From: Clitopilus passeckerianus
Taxonomy: Eukaryota > Basidiomycota > Agaricomycetes > Agaricales > Entolomataceae
NCBI GenBank assembly: GCA_944990035.1
Contig: CALYLX010000068.1
Span: forward strand, 58,129 to 122,128
Direction of reading: 5' to 3'
DNA length: 64,000 nucleotides
The notes beneath the pieces are model-generated. The model was not told where the DNA came from, ran no database searches, and saw nothing but the letters and a program-made list of their open reading frames with translations. Made by a program: the position numbers and the translations under genes. Shown here in pieces: positions 12,815-22,684 of the stretch. The number at the start of each line of letters is the position of its first letter. Position 1 is the stretch's first letter.

Positions 12815-14011
12815 ATGGACCTTGGATTGAAAGATGTGCATGTCCTCATTACAGGTATTTCTTCAGCCTCATGTAAGACCTGACTTCTTTCTCATTTGCT
12901 ATCAAACCCAGGCGCTAGCGGAGGTATCGGTTTGGCAACCGCAGAGGTCTTTCTACGTCCGTGAATAATATTCAATCAAATCCGCCGATAAGCTCAAGAC
13001 TACCACTTATCTGCTTAGAACAAGGAGCAAGGGTCACAGCTCACTACAACCTTAACTGCAAGCCCCTCGAACCTCTAGTCAAAAAACACGAAGTAACAAA
13101 AATTCGGGGGCTTTCTGCTGATCTCTCCAGCGAAGACGATGTCTGTCGCCTCTTCTCAGAGGCAGCTGCCAATTTTGGCCCGGTCCAAATTGTTATAGTC
13201 AACCATGCTATTTCTCGCACCGAGCAAGCCCTTGTTGATATGTCTCTCGAGAGGTGGAAGACCGTTCTCGATGTCAACCTGACTTCATCTTTCCTGGTGG
13301 CTAGGGAATATCTCAGAGGTCTCAGGGCTGCCAGCGATGATTTAAAAAATTCAGCGTCCGTTGTATTCACCGGAAGCACGGCCGGGAAATATGGTGACTA
13401 TGACTAACGTTGCCTTGACTTCCTTGAGCTTACGAAGATATGTCAGGCGAGGCAGGAAATGCTGATTATGCTTCTTCAAAGAGTGGTAAGCGTTCTTGAA
13501 ACAAGTCGCTGAAAGCCAATAACGAAGGGGGTATAGCACTCATGTATGGCTTAACTAACTCATTGAAAAATGAAATCGTCAAAATTGCGCCAAAAGGACG
13601 CGTCAATTGCATCGCTCCCGGCTGGGTTAGGACCGTGAGTATTGCTTTTTCGACTACTCGCTCGATAGCTAATTTCCTTCTAGGCAATGGCTGAAGAAGC
13701 TCTAAGAAAGCCTGAGATCATCTACCGAGCTATGGCAACGTAAGGGAATTTCGTGTCACTCTGCCCGTAGTCCTGCTAATAATTTGAAACAGTACACCTT
13801 TGAAGAAAATCGCAGAGCCAATCGATATTGCCAATCAAATTGCCATCGTCGCGTCTCCCTCTGTTTCTGGGCATTTGAGCGGGGAAGTCATTATGGTGGC
13901 TGGGGGCATGGAGGGTGAGTCACTTCGGTGTTCTGACCAATGTCCTGATTTTAATCACAACATGTGCCAATAGGCCGACTTCTCAACAAGCAGGAGGAGA
14001 TCAGCCTCTAG
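12815..14011 (+). CDS. Short-chain dehydrogenase/reductase (3-oxoacyl-ACP reductase-like)
   Basis: Eight exons (12815-12854, 12912-12956, 13019-13393, 13438-13485, 13537-13634, 13684-13739, 13793-13914, 13974-14011) give 273 residues, the classical SDR length. The cofactor motif is TGASGGIG (about residues 13-20). The usual NNAG is replaced by NHAIS. The catalytic set is the Ser of FTGSTAG plus YASSK (Tyr and Lys), and IAPGWVRT marks the substrate loop. The C-terminal VMVAGGMEG-like strand closes the fold. Such enzymes reduce or oxidise keto/hydroxyl groups with NAD(P)H; the substrate cannot be told from sequence. No signal peptide or membrane segment is seen, so it is probably cytosolic. Exons 4 and 8 are very short (48 and 38 nt). 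Confidence 0.9.
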
Positions 14012-14230
14012 AGTCTCTTAGCTTAGTTACTTCAGCTTTAGCAGTGATATCCAGTTTTCAAATGAAAGTGTTGGTACAAAAGAACGGTATTAGAGTCCTC
14101 CAGCCAAAAGTGGGGTATGGAAAGACAAGGTTCATCAGGTATAGTGCATTTTGTTCGTGGCAATGGTTCGTAGCAAGTACATAGTCATTCAAAAGTCAGA
14201 TTTTGGTCAGTCATCTAGCTCGCCGCCGCC

Positions 14231-17200
14231 TCAAATGGAGCCCTTCAGCCTTGGATCCCTGCTACTAGCTCCAACTGTAACGCCAATCTTGCCAGCAGGC
14301 TTCCTCCAGCCTTGCTTCTCAACGTCCCAGATGGAAAGGTCATATCTGGAAAGGTATATAGTGGCGGTTTGGCTCTGTCCGGGGCGTATCTCTATGTCGG
14401 TGAAGCCCTTCAGGATCGAAGGTGGCTCCCCAGCAGAAGCAGGCATGTTGAGATAGAGCTGAGGAATCTCAGTGCCAGTAACTTTGCCTGTGTTACGGAC
14501 GTTGAATGTGACGCGGTAGAGGGGTTGATGAAGCCTAATAATTCGAATCAGCAACAATCCATTCGTAGAGTTAATGTTGCCCTTACCAGAGTGCAGTGGA
14601 GGAGCCTTCAGATATGGGGCTGGCCTGTCCACCGTCCCAAGCCTTCTCGAGGTTATCTTGGACACCGTCTGGACGTTGAATGCGTTGAATGTGGAGGTCG
14701 CTGTATTTGAACTTGGTATAGCTGAGACCGTAACCAAACTCGTATCTCGGTGTGATATTTTTCTGAGAAGATAGCAATGTTAGCAAATTGTAACTAATAA
14801 CATGATGCGAAAGGGACTCACAGCGTCGAAATGCCTGTAATCGATCTCAAGCCTAAAAGTAATCAGTATCGCCTATCGCGGAATTTTAGTAGAAATTACT
14901 CACCCTTCAGTATAAGGAATTGTAAGAATCTCGTCTGGGCCACCACCAAGGACAAGCTGAGCAGAGTAGTCGGATGGTTGTTTGGCGATGGTATAAGGGA
15001 GCCTGCCCGATGGGTTCACATCCCCATAGAGCACGTCCGTGATTGCATTGCCAGCCTCCGTACCAGGTACACCTGCCCAAAGCACCTGCCAAAGGCTTAG
15101 ATTTCGAGCTTCATCCTAAACAAGTTCATACGCACTGCAGTGATGTTAGGGTGCTCGATCCAAGGTTCAACAATCAGTGGTCCCACGCTATGAACAACGA
15201 CGATGGTGTTCTTGTTTTGTGCAGCGACGGCCTGGACAAGAGCATCACCACCATGCCATGCAGTCAAGTTCTTCCTGTCGCCCTCGTTGCCGTCAACAGT
15301 GATGTAGCCTTCTCCCGAATCGGAGCTGATGAAGACGAGAGCAGCAGATTTCTTGATGGCGACATTGCCGGCACGATCGAGATTGAAATCGTCGAAGAAC
15401 CATGAGACACTGGTGCGATCTTTACGGGCACGTTGTTGAATTGCTTCGTAAGGCTTCAGATTTCAGGTCAGTCAGGCGAAGTCTGTGGAAGGAAAGAGGC
15501 TATTTGCGTACCGAAATTAGGTAGGTGAAGTTAGCAGTTCCGGAACCCCATCCCATGGCGAGAATACCGTCGCTTCCACCCTATACATAGTCGAAGTTAG
15601 CTCTTCGATGAGATACTAAGGGAATAAATATTTCTTACCTGGTCGCTGAACTCGTTGGGTCCGATCCTTCCTGGACCAGCGTCACTTCCAAGTAAGACGA
15701 GACTCCTTGGCTTGTTCAAAGGTAAAGCGTTGTTGACATTCTTGAGTAAAACGACGCTTGCTGCACCGATTTCTCGGACGATCTTGTAATGGTCGTCCTG
15801 AACATCGATATGTGCATTGGTGGTCTCATTGTCAGGCTGGAACGCGTCGAAGTTGACTTTGGGGTAACTAGGCGAGTCTTGACGGAGGAGGTACCATCCA
15901 GCGAGGATACGAGTGGCTGTATAGCAAGCAAGTCAGCACTCGTCCGCACCATAGCTAATTCAAAACGGCTTACCCATGTCGTCCACTCGAGCTTGAGAGA
16001 TGGTTCCGTTCTGGACGGCAGCAGTGAGGTTAGCGCCGAAGTAGGTATCCCCAGAGTTGAAAGTGATGTCGCCGGGCATGGTCATCTGCAATCACGTTTA
16101 GTGTCGGAAGAACAAAATGTGTGGTTCAAGTTGCTCTTACGTCGAGACCAGTTGCAACAGAGATGGTGGAGTGGGTTCTTCACCAATTGTTCAGCCAGGA
16201 GAAAGCTGGATCTAAGGACATTGGGACTTACGCCTGCCAATCGGACATGACATATCCTTGGAATCCGTATTCGCGCTTCAGGATGTCATTCTGAATTTTG
16301 TCATTTTCACAAGCATAGGTGCCATTGATGAGGTCTGTAAGGCATATGAGAGAAACCCCAAAGATGAAGGATAATTGACTTACTGTAGCTGCACATGACG
16401 CTGGCAACACCGGCCATGACACTCCTCAAGAATGGATGTGCGTAAATCTCGTGCTGAGTCCTGTCATCTACGTCTGAAGTTGATTGAGTCCGCTTGTGTT
16501 CTTGCTCACTGCGAGAGCCGTAAGCTACGTGCACCTATTGAGCACGAAAGCAACATACTTGTTGATGAGATGTTTAGCGCAAGCCTGGACGCCAGCAGCT
16601 TGCAATCCAAGAATGGTCTCATATGCAGCTTCACCGGTCAAAAATGGATCAGCACCAAAGCCTTCCCAGTTTCGTCCACCACCAGCAACACGACCCATGT
16701 TCATCATAGGGCCAAGGGCAACGTTAACTCCTTTTCCAACGTGCTCCTTGCCCATAGCCAAACCTCTCTTGCGGAACAGACGACGGCTCCATCTATGAAA
16801 TTCAACCCAGTTAGAAAAAAAGAAATGGGTTCAACCAAAGCCACGAACGTTGCTGCCGTGCTTACTCCAGTGGGGAACCCAGTGACGTAATCGGCGTTAC
16901 GAACACCCAGGGGAGAATCCTGTTCAAAGATGCATTTCAATACACAAGGTCGGTCCAAAGGAGGGGGAGATTTACCTCGAGACAAAGTCCCGGCCAGCCT
17001 CGTCCATTGGCTGGCTCGATCGATGGAATATTACCCTAATGCTCATACTTAACACTCGGTCGGCTTTACCCGTGATCTCACTTACAACACATCGACCACC
17101 CGTCCAGCCAACACCAGTAGCGATACTGACTTTTTCTTCAAGTGTATAGTTGGCAATCTGGAAGAAACGCGTCAGTACACTGCCCAATCACGAGAATCTT

Positions 17201-17826
17201 GTCGAGGTCGCGTATACGACGCGTCTTGAGTGTCGACATCAAACGCAGGCTGTGCAACAGTACTGAATGATGTATGCGGGGCAATCTTGCCGACACCACC
17301 CAATGCAATACTTCATGGATAATTTTGAAACGGCTTGGGCTAACCTTTTTCTTGGCTTTGGCAATCGCAACTGCCCACGCTGGGGCGAAATCCGGGACAA
17401 CGGTAGATCCGACCTGACAGTGTTAATAGTTAGCTCAAAATTGCGATCGTTCAAGTTTCATTGACAAACATCAGGAGGATTCTTCGGGTCAGTTGCAGGG
17501 AAGATTCCTGGTACGGGGGGCTGAGAAGGCGTGGGGAATGGGGTGAAGGAGCCTGACGGGGTTGGGATTGGGATGGTGGTAAAGGTATTGCCAGAGGGAG
17601 CTGCTGAAGAAGCCTCTGAAGTGATTGCAGACTCAGAAGCAGGTGCTGCGGATGAGGCAGGCGACGAAACAGTGGGGATTGGAATGGAAACCGCCGATGA
17701 GCCTGAGGATGCTGCCGAAGCCGCTGAAGAACTAGCGGTTGGGACTGCAATGGTCAGTTGAGATGAAGACTGGGCGAGAACATATGGAACAAGCAGGAGC
17801 AACGCCAGTAACGATGGAGGGGACAT
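14231..17826 (-). CDS. Secreted GH3 beta-glucosidase with Ser/Pro/Thr-rich N-terminal region
   Basis: Seventeen exons sum exactly to 865 residues (minus strand: 17826-17470, 17413-17345, 17157-17086, 17035-16976, 16919-16849, 16792-16559, 16508-16384, 16334-16232, 16177-16141, 16085-15974, 15916-15639, 15580-15512, 15453-15136, 15085-14904, 14852-14822, 14762-14587, 14534-14231). It starts with a signal peptide ([19 protein letters not shown]). About 100 Ser/Ala/Pro/Thr residues follow, probably O-glycosylated. Next come the GH3 (alpha/beta)8 domain and alpha/beta sandwich, then a C-terminal fibronectin III-like domain ([15 protein letters not shown]). The nucleophile is Asp about 361 in [16 protein letters not shown] and KHLINNEQ are substrate-loop motifs. 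It should cleave terminal beta-glucose from cello-oligosaccharides outside the cell. Most introns are 49-59 bp, but the one at 17158-17344 is 187 bp. The donor at 16848 is the unusual GTTCGT. Confidence 0.94.
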
Positions 17827-17866
17827 CGTAGGGGGTGGCGAATTGGAGTTGGTCGTGCTAGCCTCT

Positions 17867-17873
17867 TCTTATA
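17867..17873 (-). promoter_or_regulatory. Possible TATA box of the GH3 gene
   Basis: TATAAGA on the minus strand lies about 41 bp upstream of the ATG at 17826. If used, the leader would be very short. Confidence 0.35.
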
Positions 17874-19264
17874 CGCATTTTAATATGAACAAGCCGGACT
17901 GTCATCCACACGGGGAGAAAGAAGCGAAAAAGATCATTGATGCGCTTACATAACGGCTGCTTCCCGCCTTTTGAGTCCACGCGACTGCCATGCACCCTGA
18001 CGGTTATCACTTCTTCATGAGCACCATTCGCTCATTCGGCCGTAAAGTCGGGCTCCTAATCAGCGACTCCTCTCTCAACGACGTCGATATCGATGCAACG
18101 CGCTTCTTTTCCATTTCCAGAACGTTGTAACCAAGACTCATCTGACTGTATACTCTGTGCTATCTCGTTACTTTTCTTGTTTGTCCTCGATGCAGCATCT
18201 GGGTTTACAGAGTTAACCTCATCAAAGCTTGGATCTATATGCATAGAAACGTCCAATTTTCTCGACTACGTTCCCATGATGCGATCCAACCATACAGTTT
18301 CTATCACCATGGACCGACTACCGAAGAACCAGGTTTGGTGGCGGCGCTTTCACCATGCGATCGTTCAGAACGCGCTCTATCCAAACCCAGTGTCACCGGA
18401 CTTATCGGACTCGTGACCCCCTGTGTATTCCCTCCAACAAAGTGGAATGTTTTTTAGGGTTGCCGTGGCGAACCCACTAAGAACCATGGAATTCATTATC
18501 GGCAATGTCAGAAGACTCGCTAACGTTCTTCGGGCCGCTCCCATACTCAAGGCTAATTCACGGCTTCTTCTGGATGTGAAGTCCTCGAACGGTGTAGGTG
18601 GGTTCGAGTCGCCTTCTGCGCAGTTGCTCATCCCGACGCGTCTCTCTAATGATATGCACTGCAAATCCTAACAAGGTACCAGTTACGTCACAGTTCTTAC
18701 GGGCCCGAAACTCTTGCACCACCTCTTATTCTCAACAGGACCGTGCATAGGGCGGTTACATTCTCTGGAGGCTACTATAAACGAGATGTCAAGCTCTCAC
18801 CGTTCATGCCCCACCGCGTGCCGTAATAGCAAGCGAATTCATCATCTGACGATGTGGACCAGCCACAATTTTTGCTGAGGGAAACAACGGATCTCTTGGT
18901 AATGTATATGTACCATGTTCACCTGCCAAACCCACTCAGTCCCGAATAAAAGTAAGGTGCACACATGGTTTATCCGGTGCTTTTCCTGAGGACTTAGTTC
19001 CTTGTCTATTCCCAACAGCGACTCCTCGAACATCGAGTGCACGCAAAGAATGAGGCACTATCCCTCCTGGCTTGTTCTTGTCTGATGGAAATGGTACACA
19101 GATGTGTCTGGGTGCAAGTATGATTTCTCCATGAAACAATATCTGAGAAAGCCAAGGTCTTAGTGGTTCTCTGTTGTACTGGGTCGTCTAATGGCATCGA
19201 ATGACTGCATTGTACCCGGGACCTCCTGAGAGAACTATCCGTTGTTTGACTAAGATTCCATCAC
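17874..19264. other. Intergenic, upstream of GH3; no gene recognised
   Basis: About 1.4 kb with only short stop-bounded frames lacking recognisable domains or coherent splice patterns. A tRNA-like B-box core (GGTTCGAGTCG) at about 18601 is not embedded in a tRNA fold. The part nearest 17870 serves as GH3 promoter; the part nearest 19264 is the 3' flank of the broken GMC copy. Confidence 0.5.
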
Positions 19265-21825
19265 CTAATTTCCCTTGAGCCCATGAGTGGCACGAATGAT
19301 GTCGGCAGCTATGAAATGGACATTGTCAGCAGAGAACTGAGGGGTTGCATCGTATTATTCGTACCTTTCTCTCCAATAACGCAGGTGGTGGCTAAGCAAG
19401 CAAGGCTGGGTTCGGCAACGCGTTCAAACAAACAAAGAAAAATCCTGCTTACTTTGAGTATGTGCGGCGAAGTGGAGTGGTGCAATTGAAAAGTCCACAA
19501 CCCGGAGGGTGGCAGTACCATATACCTATTTGTCAAGGTTTGAGCAAAATTGAAATGCTTCCAAAGCAATAAGATCTAACGTTGAGTTCTGGGTCCACAA
19601 CGCCGTCCTTGTCTCGAGGCAAATTCGGGTGTGGGTGGGTAATATCCTTGTGTTGAGGGTTTAGTCACTTACGCCAAGTGGTGAGAGTGGTATCTTTGAT
19701 GAGTTCTGACAGAAGCCATCAGTCTCATCAAGTGCCATTCGTTGCCAACACCAAAACCATACCTCAAAGCTGCTCATCCGTCTTGCAATGTGGGCCAGGC
19801 TCAAGTTCAGCACCAGCAAGGGCGAACTTCAAGGGTTCAATCGTAACGGCACGACGGATGAACTTGACCTGCCGAACCATGCACTCCATGTCTGGAGATT
19901 TCCAGTAAGCACCGGAAAGATACAAGACATGAGAACCTGAACGCACCAATATCGCGTTCATAAGTAGTAGTGTGGGTCGATTTCAGGGTCATCTAAAGGA
20001 TTGGTCGTAGTTGCATGCTGAGAGAGCTTGTAAACATCTATTCCATGGATGATGGTTGTAGCTCACGATACTACCGGGAGAGAACGGATGTTGTAAGAAT
20101 CCTATCATCGTCAAGTATGTCTTTCCCGGCTCAGGTTTGGCTGGAGATAGTTGGTCAGATCAGATCCAAGGATCTAACTCAGAGGGTAGATCGTACGGCT
20201 CGCTGAGAACAATCTGGGGAAGGCAACGATCTCAGTATCTGGCAAGACTGGATCCCGTATAAGAGCTAGTTGAACTTCGAGCTGCCCTGTGAGTCCTGGA
20301 GCCTAGTCTGGAAGTGCCTTCATTGCTTCAACTTGGTCCTCAGCTGCGGATGTATTCATCAACTCCAGTCGGGGTAACAGTCGCCATAGGTAGGTATGAA
20401 AAGGCCGTTATGCCGCGTCCAAGCATGCCTTTTCCTTCGGCACTAAATATAGACTTCAGTCCACGTCAGGAAGAGAGGGGAAAGAGTGCGTACTGAAGGC
20501 TGAATTGAGCGCTTGCGAAGTCGGCATTCTGCAGAAGATCAAGGGTTTTGTGTCCATCAGCTTGGTTCAGTTCGTGGGTCACGCCAACCAGAACATGGTC
20601 CCGGAAGTTCCCTCCAACTACCGGCAGTTCGACCTTGGTCTCAACGCCCAGCTCTTTCAGAATCTCTGGACGCCCTATCCCTGATAAACCGAGAATTTGG
20701 GGCTCTTAATCGTCCTGTCCCGTTGATTAGTGACGATAACTGGGGCGTAGATATATACCACTTACCCAGTGGATAGGATGACTTCCTTTCGGGGATGAAT
20801 GGTGTATTTCTGCCCATCCTGAATAAACTCCACGCCGCTTGCAACTTGATCGTGACCAGGATTGTTATCGGAGAATAAGACATGGGAGACGAATGCACTA
20901 GTAACAACCTTTATCCGTGTCAGTAAAGTTTGCGATCCACATCGGACCGTAATCCTACTGCGAGGTTGGACCTGTGCTGGACAGGCATAAGGCACCCAGT
21001 GGCTGCATACGACCGGGTCCAGGTCTTTCGGTCGAGGTTGGCAGGGCAAACCCAAGACCCGCTAATCTGAAGAAACGTCAGTAAGATGGAATACCAATGG
21101 GACTAGATGCCCCGTGTAACGGAGGGCCGCGGCAATGGGGGTACAGACCAGTTTGTCCCTTGTCAGCGGGAGAAAAACTGCTTTCAATAATTTAACGAGA
21201 GATACGACGATTCGCTGTCCGGCTTGCGTACGTTTCGGATTTCTTAGAGTATTTAGCGAATGAAGCTCAACTCCACCCAGGATTTCCAAGCTTCTCGAAT
21301 GCATCCGTTTCTGCCGCAGGTGGCTTGACCCAGGCGTAGAAGTTGATTGAAGAGCTACCACCTACGGGGATGAACAACGTATTAGAGGAGTCATACAATT
21401 ATTAGCCTGAGCTTATACCTATCCCTTTGCCACGATTCCATGGGATCTCTTTTCTATTCGAATACTTCTCTTCGGCTGTCTTAAAGCCCCAGTCAAACTG
21501 AGAAATTTTGAGTGTCAGTATAAAGTAGATCAGAGGATATAACCATCCAACCTTGCTGTCAGCAAAAACCGAGCCAAATTGTGTAGGAATAGCGATCTTC
21601 GGATCTCCGACGGTGTTCTCTCCGGCTTGCTTCGAGAACAACCACAGTGACGGATGGATCTTCAGAAAGACGAGCAGCTAAGGCAAGACCTGCGGTCTAC
21701 AGAAAGCATAGTAAACCCTAGCGAACCCAGTTTCATTGCAGCAGAGAGCTACTTACCCGTCCACCGACTACGATGAAGTCGAAGACCTGGCCCGCGACTA
21801 GTTCGGCGCCGTTGGATGTGATCAT
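19265..21825 (-). pseudogene. Broken GMC oxidoreductase, tandem paralogue of the intact copy downstream
   Basis: Base-by-base comparison with the intact gene at 22685-25383 shows the same exon order and many identical segments, from MITSNGAEL at 21825 to HGLKGN and stop at 19265. Several lesions are visible. The FAD-binding glycine motif reads GGRTAG instead of GGGTAG. A 4-bp tandem duplication at about 21626-21633 (CTTGCTTCG against CTTCAAG) shifts the frame after VVVLEA. A TGG to TGA change creates a stop at 21267-21269 in NPGWSW. About 100 bp of the following exon, corresponding to IPSHVHSVDKLF to ADPYGGD, is missing near 21080-21130. Further in-frame stops occur downstream. It is best read as a decaying gene duplicate. 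Transcription cannot be excluded, but no full enzyme could be made. Confidence 0.85.
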
Positions 21826-22684
21826 TGGTAGATATTGGGGTTGATACGGGAAGTATTAGCTGAGCCTCCGTGGCGGCCCATTGTTCCTGGCAATTGAGTA
21901 GTCTCCATTGGCCCGTAGATAAGCTATTCATCCCGCCATAGAAGGAAGTCTAGCCGTGCTGACCGTAGATGAGGAGAGAAAGCGTGACTAAATTTCCAAG
22001 CACAGCCGACCGAGCGTCGCCATGAAACCTCAAGCCTTTGAGACCCGGAGTATATAGACAACAGTTGTTGGTGCAGTTCTCGTTTGACTCTTCAAGTTAT
22101 GGCCAAAGATTTGCTAGGGTTTTGGGGGTGGATAAGGTCCACGTTCAGAGCTGTAAGCTGCACCGAGGAAGGCAAAGATATTTTGGAAGTGCTTCAATGC
22201 TCTGTGGGAGTCCGGGTCAGTGGGCGGTTTTTTCCAGAAAAGGAAGCTGGGTTGCCACACAAAGGGCTAGAACAACCACCTAAACTGTAAACAAGAGCCG
22301 ATCCCTTAAAATGGTGGGAGTCAGTGTCAAGTCAACACGGGATCACCATGCGAGGACGACGGGTGAGTACTACAGTACCATTTACAGGCAGATGGAACGA
22401 CGAGCACGCATGGCAGTGCACGACAAGGAAAATCAGGGGCACAATGCTTCCCCCGTAGCCTCCTCAAGGTTTTAACGACGTTCGACTCGAACGCTTTTGG
22501 ATCAGCAACAGCCCATCTATCTCAGCTGTCCTTGATTTGGCGAGTTCCACGAATAGAAGTAAACACTGGCTTCGGTGTAAGACAAGTTGATGGGAAAACA
22601 TTATATTGGCGGACTCGAGGCGGGTATGAACATGGAGGTGGGAATTCTGACTGCGAGAGTTTATTTAATTGAGTATTAAACATC
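21826..22684. other. Spacer between the two GMC copies
   Basis: Holds the former promoter of the broken copy. TATATA at 22051-22056 lies about 226 bp upstream of its ATG. It also holds the 3' flank of the intact copy. No gene is visible. Confidence 0.4.

Noticed and set aside
17531..17761. Plus-strand acidic frame of 76 codons
   Set aside because: It is the antisense image of the Ser/Pro/Thr-rich first exon of the GH3 gene.
18590..18625. tRNA-like B-box (GGTTCGAGTCG)
   Set aside because: T-stem pairing is poor, and no matching A-box, anticodon arm or acceptor stem can be folded around it.
19265..21825. Treating the proximal GMC copy as a functional gene with unusual splicing
   Set aside because: The 4-bp insertion, in-frame TGA and missing exon segment cannot all be bypassed by plausible introns.
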